Part shown: one piece after another, positions 1 through 10,260 of the stretch
Layout of the letters: the number at the start of each line of letters is the position of its first letter
Position numbering within the stretch: the first letter of the stretch is position 1
Origin: Candidatus Zixiibacteriota bacterium
Lineage (GTDB): Bacteria > Zixibacteria > MSB-5A5 > UBA10806 > 4484-95
Reading direction: 5' to 3'
Length of the DNA stretch: 44,745 nucleotides
NCBI GenBank assembly: GCA_024231855.1
Contig: JAAEQD010000135.1
Coordinates: forward strand, 1-44,745
Program-made: the position numbers and the translations under genes
The notes under the pieces: generated by a model
What the model saw: the letters and a program-made list of their open reading frames with translations, nothing else
What the model was told of the DNA's origin: nothing
Databases searched by the model: none

Positions 1-855
1 CACCGTGTCACCGGCGACTACCAAATCCAGGCGGCCGAGGTTTTGGGTATACGATCCGGCTTGAACTATCAGCACCTTATTTACGACTTCGGGAAATTGT
101 ATTCTCGTATGCGAATGACCGCCGATTATGAGATCGACATTATTGATCTGCCCGGCTAATTCCTGATCGGCGCCATAGCCCAGATGAGACAGGACTATGA
201 TGAGGTCTGTGGAATCATCAATCTTGGCGACCAGATCGTTTACGGCTTCGGCCGGTTCGCTGGAATGGAAAGTATCCAGGTTATCCGGTTTGGCCATACC
301 GGCCATCTGATGGTATGTTATGCCTATCACGCCCACTTTCAGGCCGCCACTGCTATAAATATTATAGGCCGGGCTGCCAAAGGCCGTACCCTGAGAATCG
401 GCCAGGTTGGCGCACAGGATTGGGAAATCGGCGATCTTGGCCAGGTTCAGGGCGTTGGCAATCGGTTTGTCGAATTCGTGATTGCCGTATACCATGCCGT
501 CATAGCCGATCATATTCATCATCTCAAGCAAAGCTCCACCCTCGGCGCCTTTATATTCCATGTCGCAAATCAGGTTACCGGTCATCAGGTCGCCGGCATC
601 CAGAAGCAACGTATTCGATGCTTCCATTCTGGCCCGGCGCACATAATGATCGAGCGCGACAAAGCCGCCGACCAGCGGTCTGTCATCCAGCCAGGATGCC
701 TCATCTGGTACGAAATGGCCGTGCATATCGTTAGTGTGAAGAATCGTTATCGGCTGGGGGCCTTTCGCGCCGCAACTGATAGCAAAAAGCAGTAGCAACA
801 AGCCCAAAGCCGCAAAGCTTCTTAAGGTCGGATTCATTTTTCTCATTGAAAGCAT
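1..855 (-). CDS. 5'-nucleotidase/UshA-type metallophosphoesterase lipoprotein, 3' end cut by window edge
   Basis: The minus strand is open from 855 to the left edge (285 codons). The product carries the metallophosphoesterase blocks in order: HTNDMHGH (residues 40-47), DAGDLMTG, GNHEFD, SHLGYGAD and GGHSHT. These are the metal-binding motifs of the secreted 5'-nucleotidase/UDP-sugar hydrolase family, which removes phosphate from extracellular nucleotides. The N terminus has a basic start, a leucine-rich core and a lipobox-like AISC ending at Cys28, so it is probably a lipoprotein. Three in-frame ATGs lie at 855, 846 and 837; 855 is chosen because GAGGTG sits 4 bases upstream of it. The C-terminal substrate-binding domain should lie outside the window. 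The family call is firm; the substrate is not determinable. Confidence 0.9.
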   Translation of the reverse strand, partial: MLSMRKMNPTLRSFAALGLLLLLFAISCGAKGPQPITILHTNDMHGHFVPDEASWLDDRPLVGGFVALDHYVRRARMEASNTLLLDAGDLMTGNLICDMEYKGAEGGALLEMMNMIGYDGMVYGNHEFDKPIANALNLAKIADFPILCANLADSQGTAFGSPAYNIYSSGGLKVGVIGITYHQMAGMAKPDNLDTFHSSEPAEAVNDLVAKIDDSTDLIIVLSHLGYGADQELAGQINNVDLIIGGHSHTRIQFPEVVNKVLIVQAGSYTQNLGRLDLVVAGDTV

Positions 856-1010
856 CAAGCACCTCGTTTTATTAAGTGTCAATAATCATCACACACGTTT
901 ACAGATAACGCAATATAATCTAACGGTATAAATTACCATCAATCGGCGGAAGTTTCAAGTGGATGTTTTATGGCAAGCAATATTTTATATGGGATGAATT
1001 ATCGTATAAT

Positions 1011-1040
1011 AATAAAAATCCGCCCCTTTCGAGGCGGATT
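1011..1040 (-). terminator. Rho-independent terminator of the MBL-fold gene
   Basis: An 8-bp stem (AATCCGCC at 1017-1024 with GGCGGATT at 1033-1040) is followed, in minus-strand reading, by a T-rich run (TTTTTATTATTA). It lies about 36 bases beyond the stop of the minus-strand gene ending at 1076. Confidence 0.8.
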
Positions 1041-1075
1041 GTCAAGATTATCCAGATATTAGATTTCCTTAGATA

Positions 1076-4000
1076 TTACTTTTTGCCAGAATCGCTTTCA
1101 ATGATTTTCCCTGTCACCACAATCCCGTCACAATTCGGCCAGCCGTCCGGCGCTTCTGCAGGAAGATCTTCAGGGGTCGGCCAGAGCGGGGCGTAATCCG
1201 CGCAGTAAGTCAGCTCGGTCGATCCCCGGAAGTAATTGACCAGCTTGGTCACATCGGAGCCTATAACCAGGCAGTCGCCATTGGCGTCCGCCGAAGCCCA
1301 GAAACCGTCGAGTAAGCAAGACGGGCTGGATGGCATACCGCGGAAATAATTCACCAGGTAAGTGACATCGCCGCCAATCACCGATGGCGACCAGGCGCCG
1401 TTAGCCATATTAACATCGCCGGGAAGATAAGCGTAGCCGTAAATGGGACCCTGAACCTCATAACTGTACACAGATGCTTCCGTACGCATCTCATTATCGT
1501 CTACTGCAATAACGTAGTAATTGACCGTGGTCCCTGAATCATTTAAGCCGATCGTGTACCAGTAAATATCGCCGACAATGCTATCGGAGGTAACTGGTGT
1601 GAAAACGGTCGTCAACGATTCGATATATAAGCTGTCCTCGACGATTGTACCATCATCTGTGATTTCGGCACTGACTATTACATTATCATCCGGCCTGATT
1701 GGCTCGGCGGGATAATGCGCGACCTCGCCGATAACCGGCGCTTCATAACCATAGCCTTCGCAGACATAGCTAAGGGTGTCAGATTGTGAACGCTGCTCCT
1801 GATCATCTACGGCAACAATATAATAATTGACTGTGGTCCCCGAGTCGTTGGCGCCGATAGTGTACCAGTAGATATTCCCAACTGTACTATCCGAGGCGAC
1901 CGGTGAGAATTCAAGTAAAAGCGTTTCGATATACAAGCTATCCTGAACGATTGTTCCATCATCGGTGATCTCGGCGCTGACCACAACGATATCATCCGGC
2001 CTGATCGGGTCATCGGGATAACGCGTGATATTGGCGATCAATGGAGGTTCAGCGGGAACCGGCACGACATCCGTGGCGAATCGCGGCAGGAGCTTATATT
2101 CATCATATGCGTAGTGCACTACGCCTATAACATATTCATACGTTTGGCCCAATTCGAAATCAACCGGATGATCGCCGCCAAATGTGTGCATTTCATCATC
2201 AAAGGCGCACGAGTCGATTGCCCCCGGTGATTTAATATAACCCAGGCCGCTAGGACTCGGAGCGACAACGCATGTAACGTCATTAAGCCTGACCAGCATG
2301 CCCTCGTAAGCTTCACTCGCGGCATTGCAAGCCGGCGATATATTATCGGAAGTAACCAGCGTGGTACATAAGGCGTTGCCGGTAGAATTCGTCTCCAAAA
2401 TCGCGACATTTTTCAACTCGGTCAGGCCATAGTACTCATCCACCTCGGCAGTGATAGTCACATTATCGCCCAATTCGAGAGGATGGGTGCTGTCATATAC
2501 ATACACGCCGTTCCATTGGGATATCGAACAATCCTGCAGGAAGTAATTTGGATAAGTGCCCTGCTGAACAGCGGCCACGGTACCGGTGACCGGTGTGACC
2601 TGCCCGTTTAAGGGCGAATCGTAGCAGTCGGCTCCCTGCTGGCTGTTGTTAAATTGAATATCATAAATCGTAACATCATCCGGCCCCGATGTGGTATCGG
2701 AAAACACGATATCATCTATATACACAGTCGCGTTACCATCCCAGTTTGAGCTAACATCATACATCCGTGGCTGTACTACAACCCAGGTGGCACCCAATGG
2801 GGCAACCCATGTATAGCCCAGATGCTGCCAGCCTGCCTGGTCGGAGGAGTAATAATCGGGGTAGCTGTTACCGTCATCCGAAATGAAGCACAGGCGGAAT
2901 CTGCCGGCCGGGTCATTATCATACACATAAACGCTGCATACGTATGTCTCTCCGGCGATAATCGTTAGAGGATCTGAGTTCATCGTTTGAGTTGATTGGC
3001 TTGTCCAGGTGATATTGCAGCTATAATTTCCGCCATGAACATTTGAAGCCTCCTGGGTAGCAGTAAATCCGCCTGAATCCAAAACCCAGTTATCGGGAGG
3101 GCCACCCGCGCCGTTGATCGTCCATAACTCGAAATCGCCATTAGTGAGATCATTGTCCGGATGTTCGCTGACCGAGTAACTTAATACCGATGATTCGATC
3201 CGCTGTGAGGTATCGTCCTCGGCGATAACATAAAACTCAATCAAAGTTCCTATAGAAGCGGCCGGGATCGTGTACCAGTAATAATCCTCGTTAGCGGTGC
3301 CGATACTGTCATGCCCCACGGCCGTGTAGACCAGCAGGCTGGACATCTGGTAATACAGGCTGTCTTTGGCAAGCGGACCATCATCAATAATCTCGGCGCG
3401 CACCGCCACGTCATCTTCCGGATAAACTATCGGGTATGGATAGCGAAATATATCACCGAATTCCGGTGGCTGATTACCCACGATACCTTCATGCAGAGTA
3501 ATGTCATCCAGATAAATTGTCGCGTCGCCATCCCAACCAGCGGCAAGATCATAACACCTGAAAACGACCTCAAGCGTAGTCGCGCCAAGCGGCGCCTGTT
3601 CGGTAAATGTTAATAACTGCCAGTCGGCCAGATCAGAATTGTAGGTTGTGGGTCCCCAGGAATTTCCGGTATCCCACTTATAATAGAGCGCGACATGACC
3701 AGCCGGATCGTTGTCATAAACATAAAGACTACAAGTATAAAATTCCTCGGCGGTTATTGAGATAACATTGGAAAGAAATTCACAATCGGCCTGAGTAGGC
3801 GAGGTCCAGGTTACTTCGGTGCTATAGTTTCCTCCATGGACCGTCGTTTCCTCGCGGATAGCCGTAATACTCGATGTTTGAACGTTCCAGTTATCCGGCG
3901 GTCCGCTTGGGCCGTTATCATCCCAAAATTCCATATCGCCGTTAAACCCGGCGGTAACCAAACCCGCCGTAGCCTGCGGACTATTAGATAAATCAGAATT

Positions 4001-5425
4001 ATTAAGATTATCGTCCATCACCTTGATCGCGAAATAATAGCTTTCACCCTCGGTCAGACCGGAAATCGTGAAACTTTCGGATGATCCCGCGACTTGCGGC
4101 TCTGGTTCATTCTCGGCCTCGTCAGACAAAGACCAATCGATTTCGCCGTCTATTGGCCCGGAAGAGGCCAATCGATACCTGATATCATAAACCGCTGCCG
4201 TACCGCTACCGCCATCATCACCGGTGGCCGTCCAGTTCAGGGTAATTTCATCACTGCCAGGTCCGCCATTGGCTGTAAGATTAGTAATTGCGTCGGGATC
4301 GATTATATCATCCGCGTCTTCATCGAGCGGAAAATAACGCGGTAAACCGGCAGAGCTTCTTTCATCGGAACCGCCGGAAACCTGGCCGGTGCCGTCAACC
4401 AGAAACAGCCTTTCGCCATTGGTGGTGATTATAATATCGCCCACGGCATAACCACGATCGCTTCTATATGTATCAGGGTTTCCCGATCCCTCTTCGGTCT
4501 GAAACACCATCGCCGGATCGGCATCCACACAACCGCCCGGGGCTTCGGCCAAAAGTACATTATCGAGAATGTCGTGTCTGGGGAAATCCCAACCATCCGG
4601 TTGATTCCAACCCACCGAAATACAAGCTACCGACGGCGTCAGATTGTCCATATAATCATTATTCGTTGAACTCTCGCTGCCATGATGGTTAACATGCATA
4701 ACTTCCAGGCCATCTTCGCCAAGAAGGTTGGCGCCGCTGGGGCTTACCAATGAATTCGACAATGGGGTTTCCACGTTGGCATAATTGGTGGCGGTGTGAC
4801 GGTAGGTACACCATTCATCATCATCGCCGCCGCTTAAATCGCTGGCGAATATATATTCAAACTCGCCATAGGTTACGAGTATGGCTATGCTTTTATCGTT
4901 CTCATTGCTGCCACTGACATAGCCGCCGCCCAATACACTACCGTTAGCGGCAACGCATCTGGCTGTTGCCCCATCGCCAAGATCGATTACTGTATTGAGG
5001 GCCATTACATCCGGTCCACCGGCTGTGGTCGTAGCGGCCGCGTCAAAAAAGTCCTCAACAACAGAATTCCAGGTTGAACTACCGCTATAGTAAACCGCGC
5101 CGATAACGTTGTATCCGCTATATATAACTTCATCCAGGCCACCAATATGATCGGAGTGAAGGTGTCCGGCAATCATATAGTCGAGATCATCGGCAGGCAT
5201 TAGCCCGATTGACTGCATATAGGGAATGACTTCGCCGTAGCCCTTACCATTTTCGCCGGCATCCATTAAAAGCGTTGTGCCGTCGGGACCGATAACCAAC
5301 GTAGCGCCGCCGGTTTGCACATTTATATAATGTATCTCGAGAAGCCCCGAGGGAGTGAAGGCAAATGCCGAGAGTGAAAATGACATTGCTATTAACACGA
5401 TAAGTAGTTTAATAATATTCCGCAC
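1076..5425 (-). CDS. Secreted metallo-beta-lactamase-fold multidomain protein with dockerin-like C terminus
   Basis: The protein has 1449 residues from a GTG start at 5425. GGAGG lies five bases before that GTG; the longer frame's TTG overlaps the Shine-Dalgarno and is unlikely. After a signal peptide (about 1-23) comes a metallo-beta-lactamase domain of the ComEC/YcbL type (about 30-345) with the metal motif HLHSDH at 88-93. Then come an FN3 domain (about 375-480), a carbohydrate-binding-like sandwich (about 490-640), an Ig-like module (about 650-755), a second sandwich (about 760-910), an OB-fold-like region (about 915-1120), two near-identical Ig-like modules (about 1127-1330) and a dockerin-like repeat pair (about 1334-1405). 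A GWPNC motif and a basic tail end the chain. It is probably a secreted hydrolase (nuclease or phosphodiesterase are possible); substrate unknown. A terminator follows, and nothing suggests an operon partner. Confidence 0.85.
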   Translation of the reverse strand: MRNIIKLLIVLIAMSFSLSAFAFTPSGLLEIHYINVQTGGATLVIGPDGTTLLMDAGENGKGYGEVIPYMQSIGLMPADDLDYMIAGHLHSDHIGGLDEVIYSGYNVIGAVYYSGSSTWNSVVEDFFDAAATTTAGGPDVMALNTVIDLGDGATARCVAANGSVLGGGYVSGSNENDKSIAILVTYGEFEYIFASDLSGGDDDEWCTYRHTATNYANVETPLSNSLVSPSGANLLGEDGLEVMHVNHHGSESSTNNDYMDNLTPSVACISVGWNQPDGWDFPRHDILDNVLLAEAPGGCVDADPAMVFQTEEGSGNPDTYRSDRGYAVGDIIITTNGERLFLVDGTGQVSGGSDERSSAGLPRYFPLDEDADDIIDPDAITNLTANGGPGSDEITLNWTATGDDGGSGTAAVYDIRYRLASSGPIDGEIDWSLSDEAENEPEPQVAGSSESFTISGLTEGESYYFAIKVMDDNLNNSDLSNSPQATAGLVTAGFNGDMEFWDDNGPSGPPDNWNVQTSSITAIREETTVHGGNYSTEVTWTSPTQADCEFLSNVISITAEEFYTCSLYVYDNDPAGHVALYYKWDTGNSWGPTTYNSDLADWQLLTFTEQAPLGATTLEVVFRCYDLAAGWDGDATIYLDDITLHEGIVGNQPPEFGDIFRYPYPIVYPEDDVAVRAEIIDDGPLAKDSLYYQMSSLLVYTAVGHDSIGTANEDYYWYTIPAASIGTLIEFYVIAEDDTSQRIESSVLSYSVSEHPDNDLTNGDFELWTINGAGGPPDNWVLDSGGFTATQEASNVHGGNYSCNITWTSQSTQTMNSDPLTIIAGETYVCSVYVYDNDPAGRFRLCFISDDGNSYPDYYSSDQAGWQHLGYTWVAPLGATWVVVQPRMYDVSSNWDGNATVYIDDIVFSDTTSGPDDVTIYDIQFNNSQQGADCYDSPLNGQVTPVTGTVAAVQQGTYPNYFLQDCSISQWNGVYVYDSTHPLELGDNVTITAEVDEYYGLTELKNVAILETNSTGNALCTTLVTSDNISPACNAASEAYEGMLVRLNDVTCVVAPSPSGLGYIKSPGAIDSCAFDDEMHTFGGDHPVDFELGQTYEYVIGVVHYAYDEYKLLPRFATDVVPVPAEPPLIANITRYPDDPIRPDDIVVVSAEITDDGTIVQDSLYIETLLLEFSPVASDSTVGNIYWYTIGANDSGTTVNYYIVAVDDQEQRSQSDTLSYVCEGYGYEAPVIGEVAHYPAEPIRPDDNVIVSAEITDDGTIVEDSLYIESLTTVFTPVTSDSIVGDIYWYTIGLNDSGTTVNYYVIAVDDNEMRTEASVYSYEVQGPIYGYAYLPGDVNMANGAWSPSVIGGDVTYLVNYFRGMPSSPSCLLDGFWASADANGDCLVIGSDVTKLVNYFRGSTELTYCADYAPLWPTPEDLPAEAPDGWPNCDGIVVTGKIIESDSGKK

Positions 5426-6054
5426 CGTTTCCTCCAAATATTCATTTCATCAACTGGTGTGCCTATGGACTTTCAATCGACACCCTGGTTATGAAGATAC
5501 TTTCTATTACAATATATATATAAAAGCTCAATATCAAAGGCAGATTTTCATTAATAATCACGATAAATCCCCAATATCCCCAGACAGGTACTGCATTTCT
5601 GTTTTATATAACAAATAACTGCGATGTTGGTTTCCCATTAATTATTCACATTATAAGTATAATCCTGTTATTGTTATAGGACCAACCGCGAATTTTATCA
5701 AACCACGGGCGTAATACCGCTAATAGCGTTTGATAGGCATATATAGACACATAGGGTTCCGTTACAAAAATATATTAGGCAACAAGATGCATCTTTTCTT
5801 AATAATAGAGTCAAGAGTCTTGTAGGGAAGATTAAAATCTGTTTCAACGTGCTACATTGCTATGACGGATTACCCAGTAACGGCCGATAAAATTATTAAG
5901 GGCCTAAGCCGTCGTAAAGACAAGTACGACAATGAGGGAAGCGTGACTATTCATCGCATCTTTGAATTTACCCAATCTTAAGAGTAGTCGCCAGGATTTA
6001 AACGATAAATAGGAAGTACAGAATATCACATTATTCCAAACCAAGGAGGATGGT
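5426..6054. other. Intergenic region between divergent genes, with hairpins upstream of the porin operon
   Basis: This AT-rich stretch of about 630 bases holds no credible gene. An 8-bp inverted repeat, TATCAAAC (5696-5703) with GTTTGATA (5728-5735), encloses a smaller GCG/CGC-containing loop. A second 6-bp hairpin, GTCGTA (5911-5916) with TACGAC (5925-5930), lies nearer the porin gene. A TATAAT at 5658-5663 has no convincing -35 box at the right distance. The long distance to the porin start suggests a long untranslated leader. I recognise no known riboswitch class. Confidence 0.5.
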
Positions 6055-7218
6055 ATGGGGAGAGCAGTAGCAGTAGCAGGAATCATCGCCGTAATACTAA
6101 TGAGCGTTGGCGCGGTTGCCAATGCCGGCGAGAAACCGTCAGTTTCAGTTGATTGGTATGGCTATTTCAAATTGGATGGCTCGTACGATCAGAATCTCTC
6201 AAGTCATGGTAACTTTATTATGTGGGTCAATCCCAGCGAGGATGACGCTCAATTCAACATGACAGTCAAGCAGACCCGGTTGGGCTTGAATGCTACCGGT
6301 TCAGGTTACGGTAATGCCACAGTTAAAGGCAAACTGGAAATGGATTTGTACGGAAATGGCGCGGCCGAAAATAAAGCCGCTCTGGTGATCAGACACGCCT
6401 ATTTCAGTATTCAATCCGGCAACACCAAGCTTTTGGCAGGCCAAAGCTGGGATCTTATTTCCCCGCTGAATCCGTCGACTTTAAACTATACCGTTTTATG
6501 GGGATGCGGTAACTTCCAGTATCGCCGCCCGCAGGTTAGTTTACATCAAACATTCGCCATGGGCGAAAACACCAAAGCCACATTATCCGGCGGTTTCTTC
6601 AGGACTATTGGTACTGATTTAATCCCGCTTTCGTTCTCATTGGCCGGCGAAACAAGCGATGGTTCCGATGACGGCACGGATGCGGCGATACCGTCGATGC
6701 AGGGTCGTTTGGATATTAACTACAAATTCTCATCCGGCGCCAAACTCAGAATCGGCGGTTCCGGCTTATATGGTCAGTTGAAAGCCGAGACCAATCTGGG
6801 TAACTCAGAAACCTACAAAAGCTGGACTGGTTGCGGCCATCTGATGTTCTCGCTTCCGTCTGGCGCGGGATTTGCCGGTGAAGTTTACAGCGGATCCAAC
6901 CTGGCCGCCTATTTAGGTGGTATTGCTAATGGCAATACGGTTGAAGGCGTTGGCGCGCTGGGTGCCTGGGCCTCCGCCTGGGTCAAACCCGCCCCGAAAG
7001 TTAAACTGTCTTCGGGATTCGGTATCGATCAGGTAGAAGAAGACGACATCGGCGATGGCGCTCGCATGAATAACCAATGCTTCTTCGGTAACGCAAGCTA
7101 CTCTATCGTACCCGGAGCTTCGGTTGGTTTTGAAGTTTCCCAATGGCAAACCGAATACAAAAACGTCGATACTTATTCGAGTCTTAGGGCTCAAACGTCA
7201 TTTGTGTTAAAATTCTAA
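6055..7218 (+). CDS. Outer-membrane porin, DcaP/beta-barrel type
   Basis: The 387-residue product starts with a signal peptide (cleavage after about residue 24, ANA/GEK). The rest has alternating, glycine- and aromatic-rich strands typical of a porin barrel, and the chain ends in FVLKF, the C-terminal phenylalanine beta-signal recognised by the Bam machinery. The segment WDLISPLNPSTLNY resembles the loop seen in DcaP-like porins. The start is set by AAGGAGGA at 6043-6050. It heads a compact plus-strand unit: 60 bases to a periplasmic binding protein, then a chemoreceptor and CheW. Its likely role is to admit the small solute which that binding protein recognises. Exact substrate unknown. Confidence 0.85.
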   Translation: MGRAVAVAGIIAVILMSVGAVANAGEKPSVSVDWYGYFKLDGSYDQNLSSHGNFIMWVNPSEDDAQFNMTVKQTRLGLNATGSGYGNATVKGKLEMDLYGNGAAENKAALVIRHAYFSIQSGNTKLLAGQSWDLISPLNPSTLNYTVLWGCGNFQYRRPQVSLHQTFAMGENTKATLSGGFFRTIGTDLIPLSFSLAGETSDGSDDGTDAAIPSMQGRLDINYKFSSGAKLRIGGSGLYGQLKAETNLGNSETYKSWTGCGHLMFSLPSGAGFAGEVYSGSNLAAYLGGIANGNTVEGVGALGAWASAWVKPAPKVKLSSGFGIDQVEEDDIGDGARMNNQCFFGNASYSIVPGASVGFEVSQWQTEYKNVDTYSSLRAQTSFVLKF

Positions 7219-7278
7219 GTTTGATTTGAACCTCAAAGCAAACTTTACAGAAAATAGAGATATTTAGGAGACAGGAAA

Positions 7279-8562
7279 ATGAAAAGAACATTCATTACAT
7301 CAACGGCACTGGCAATGGTGTTTATCTTTGCCATGGTCGCATTTGGCGAAGGCATAGTCAAGGTTGGCTTGAACTACCCCAAAACCGGTCCCTACGAAGT
7401 ACAGGGTCTGGATCAGTGGCGCGCGGCCCAGATGGCGGTTGAAGAGATTAACGCCGCCGGCGGCGTACTCGGCAAGCAAGTTGAAATCGTGTGGCGTGAT
7501 TCACAATCCAAGAAAGATGTTACTGTAGCCAACGTTACCGACCTAATCGATAACGAAGGCGTACAGATGGTATTTGGCGGTTCATCAAGCGGCGTCGCCA
7601 TAGCCGCCGGTGGAGTTTGCCAGGCGAAGGGTATTCCTTTCTTCGGCACGCTTACCTATTCAAACGCCACTACCGGTAAGGCCGGTTATCGTCACACATT
7701 CCGCGAATGCTTCAACGCCTGGATGGGCGCTAAGGCAATATCAATGTATCTGAAAATGAATTTCCCGAAAAAGAACTACTATTATATCACCGCCGATTAT
7801 ACCTGGGGTTGGTCAACAGAAGAATCTTTGAGAAAATTCACGGGTACGGATAGCAAAACCACTCATAAAGGCACCCTGACACCATTCCCGGGCGCTACCA
7901 ATACTGATTTCCAAGCAGCCTTAAAATTAGCCCAAGAAGCAAATCCTGACGTGTTGGTGTTAGTGCTTTTTGGTAACGACATGGCTAACGCCGCCAAGCT
8001 CGCCCACCAGATGGGTATGAAAAACACGATGCAAATCGTTGTTCCGAACCTGACTCTGGGTATGGCCGAATCGGGCGGACCCGAGGTCATGGAAGGCGTA
8101 GTCGGCGCATTGCCCTGGTGCTGGAATGTTCCTTACAAATATGATTATCCGCGCGGCAAAGAATATGTCAAGAAATTCTCAGCCAAATATGGCCGCTATC
8201 CGAGTACTTCCGGCGCGTCAGCCTATACGATTATGCATGAATGGAAAGCCGCCGTTGAGAGAGCCAACAGCTTCAAGGCGCAGTTGGTAATACCGGCTCT
8301 TGAAGGTCATTCTTATACATGGCTTAAGGGCGAACAAACCTGGCGCGATTTCGACCATCAATCTATTCAATCGGTCTACGCCGTCAAATGCAAACCGGCC
8401 GCCGAGGTTGCCAAGGATAAATATGGTCTGGATTATTTCGAAATCATTAGCAGCACGCTGGGGTCACGCGCTGTTAGAAACAAAGCTGAATGGCAGGCCG
8501 CTCGTCAGGCCGCCGGCAAGCCTTCTCATCTTGAACCGTTGGCCGGAGAACCGGCTCGGTAA
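7279..8562 (+). CDS. LivJ-type periplasmic substrate-binding protein (Peripla_BP_6)
   Basis: The 427-residue protein has a signal peptide (MKRTFITS to about residue 22). It then shows the type I periplasmic-binding fold typical of branched-chain amino acid/amide binding proteins: GLNYPKTGPYEVQGLDQWRA, AVEEINAAGGVLGKQVEIVW, a GGSSSGVA segment and a central YYYITADYTWGWS hinge region. It is preceded by a clear AGGAG about eight bases from the ATG. In the usual Liv operons this gene is followed by two permeases and two ATPases. Here a chemoreceptor follows after 30 bases and no ABC subunit is in the window, so it may present ligand to the receptor instead of feeding a transporter. The ligand cannot be read from sequence. 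Confidence 0.9.
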   Translation: MKRTFITSTALAMVFIFAMVAFGEGIVKVGLNYPKTGPYEVQGLDQWRAAQMAVEEINAAGGVLGKQVEIVWRDSQSKKDVTVANVTDLIDNEGVQMVFGGSSSGVAIAAGGVCQAKGIPFFGTLTYSNATTGKAGYRHTFRECFNAWMGAKAISMYLKMNFPKKNYYYITADYTWGWSTEESLRKFTGTDSKTTHKGTLTPFPGATNTDFQAALKLAQEANPDVLVLVLFGNDMANAAKLAHQMGMKNTMQIVVPNLTLGMAESGGPEVMEGVVGALPWCWNVPYKYDYPRGKEYVKKFSAKYGRYPSTSGASAYTIMHEWKAAVERANSFKAQLVIPALEGHSYTWLKGEQTWRDFDHQSIQSVYAVKCKPAAEVAKDKYGLDYFEIISSTLGSRAVRNKAEWQAARQAAGKPSHLEPLAGEPAR

Positions 8563-8592
8563 AGTCTTGAACACTAATCAGAAGGGGATTTT

Positions 8593-10260
8593 ATGATTAG
8601 GCGATTAAAACTGGGACCCAAGATGATAGGCGGATTCGTACTCGTTTCGCTTCTGGCCGTATTCGTTGGCATAATGGGCATCTATGGTATGGCGAAAATC
8701 CGAACTGTCTCCGAAGAAATGGCCAATGTACAAATCCCATCTATAAATAGTCTTGGCGCGATTAACGAAGGCATGACTAGTATCCAGCGAGGTGAACGGT
8801 CGGCCATAATGGCTATCCAGAATTTCGATATGGATGCTTATGAGCGGCAATTGACGATTCTCCAGGAGAAATGGCTGGCCGTGAATGATTCATGGCAAGT
8901 CTATGAATCTCTGTCGAAATCGGCTTCCGAGGAAGAAATTTGGGTGTCGATGCAGGAAAAATGGAATGACTGGAAAGCCAATCACGAAAATGTGATGGTT
9001 CTTATCAGCCAGGCATCCATGGATGAGGCGGCGGAATTCAGTTTGGGTCAGACAAACCAGGATTTCCTGGCAACAGAGAAACTCCTAAAAGAGATATCTA
9101 CGATTCAAAACGAAGCGGTTCAGACAAACAATCTGGCGGCCAACAAAAGCTACTCATCGATTAAGACCGTACTCTGGTTCGTCATTTTCGGCGCGGTAGC
9201 GGTGGCTGTCTTGATCGGGGTTATGCTTACCTTATCGATTACAAAACCTGTTGCCAGGGTAGTGAAATTGGCCCAGAAGATAGCCGATTACGACCTCACA
9301 TCCGAGCAAATCGAGGTGAAATCAGAAGATGAGGTTGGTGAGTTGGCAAATTCCCTGAACAAGATGTTATCCAAACTCACGGAAATGGTCTCAACAATAA
9401 ACTCCAACACCGAAAAACTCGTCTCATCGGCAAACGATATCTCATCCTCATCGACCCAATTGGCAGCCGGAGTCCAAGAGCAAACTAACCAGACCGCCCA
9501 GGTATCTACGGCGGTTGAGGAGATGGCCGCCACAATTGTGGAAACATCGAGTAACACTTCTGATGCCGCCGATAAAGCCAAAGAAGCCTCCGAAAAATCA
9601 TTGGAGGGCAGCAAACTGGCCGAAAACACGACAACCGGCATGGAAGAAATAGTTGAATCTTCTAATGTCACCGCTCAAAACATCCAGGGCCTGGCCGAAA
9701 AGGCAATGGCCATCGGCGAGATAATCGAGGTAATCGATGACATCGCCGATCAGACCAATCTTCTGGCTTTGAATGCCGCCATTGAAGCGGCTCGGGCCGG
9801 CGAACAGGGTCGCGGTTTTGCCGTGGTTGCCGACGAGGTAAGGAAGCTGGCTGAACGTACCACTAAGGCCACCAAGGAGATCGCTTCCACTATCAAGGGA
9901 ATACAGGCCGATGTCAACAACGCGAACCACCAGATTAACGATTCCAAGAAAATCGTCGATGACGGCAAGGATTTGGTGCTAAAAACCAGCGAGTCCCTAA
10001 ACCAAATCTTCACCTCAATTGAAAGTGTTCAGGAGATGATGCGTCAGGTAGCTACCGCTTCCGAGCAACAGTCCGCGGCGGCCGAGACGATTTCCAAAAA
10101 CGTCGATAGTGTTGATCGGATCACCCGGGAGTCTGCCGGTGGAGCCGAACAATCATCCCGGGCGGCCGAACAACTCAATCAACAAACCGAAGAGTTGAGA
10201 AAGCTCGTTGGCGGGTTTAAATTGCGCAATGATTATACCGGGAAGGGAGCGAAGTCATGA
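8593..10260 (+). CDS. Methyl-accepting chemotaxis protein with four-helix-bundle sensor
   Basis: The 555-residue receptor has TM1 at about 12-34, a helical periplasmic sensor (about 35-190) of the 4HB_MCP kind, TM2 at about 193-215 and a HAMP domain beginning [21 protein letters not shown] full signalling hairpin follows, with tip [20 protein letters not shown] and the [20 protein letters not shown] stretch that contacts CheA and CheW. It ends in [10 protein letters not shown] without a CheR-binding pentapeptide. Start: AAGGGGAT upstream of the ATG. It overlaps cheW by four bases (ATGA), so the two are translationally coupled. Its place after a binding-protein gene suggests indirect ligand sensing through that protein; this is inference. 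Confidence 0.95.
   Translation: MIRRLKLGPKMIGGFVLVSLLAVFVGIMGIYGMAKIRTVSEEMANVQIPSINSLGAINEGMTSIQRGERSAIMAIQNFDMDAYERQLTILQEKWLAVNDSWQVYESLSKSASEEEIWVSMQEKWNDWKANHENVMVLISQASMDEAAEFSLGQTNQDFLATEKLLKEISTIQNEAVQTNNLAANKSYSSIKTVLWFVIFGAVAVAVLIGVMLTLSITKPVARVVKLAQKIADYDLTSEQIEVKSEDEVGELANSLNKMLSKLTEMVSTINSNTEKLVSSANDISSSSTQLAAGVQEQTNQTAQVSTAVEEMAATIVETSSNTSDAADKAKEASEKSLEGSKLAENTTTGMEEIVESSNVTAQNIQGLAEKAMAIGEIIEVIDDIADQTNLLALNAAIEAARAGEQGRGFAVVADEVRKLAERTTKATKEIASTIKGIQADVNNANHQINDSKKIVDDGKDLVLKTSESLNQIFTSIESVQEMMRQVATASEQQSAAAETISKNVDSVDRITRESAGGAEQSSRAAEQLNQQTEELRKLVGGFKLRNDYTGKGAKS

Noticed and set aside
184..795. 203-residue plus-strand open frame
   Set aside because: It is antisense to the 5'-nucleotidase gene, whose motifs are unmistakable on the minus strand.
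5880..6040. Possible cyclic-di-GMP or other riboswitch before the porin
   Set aside because: Hairpins exist but the conserved core bases of known classes could not be found.
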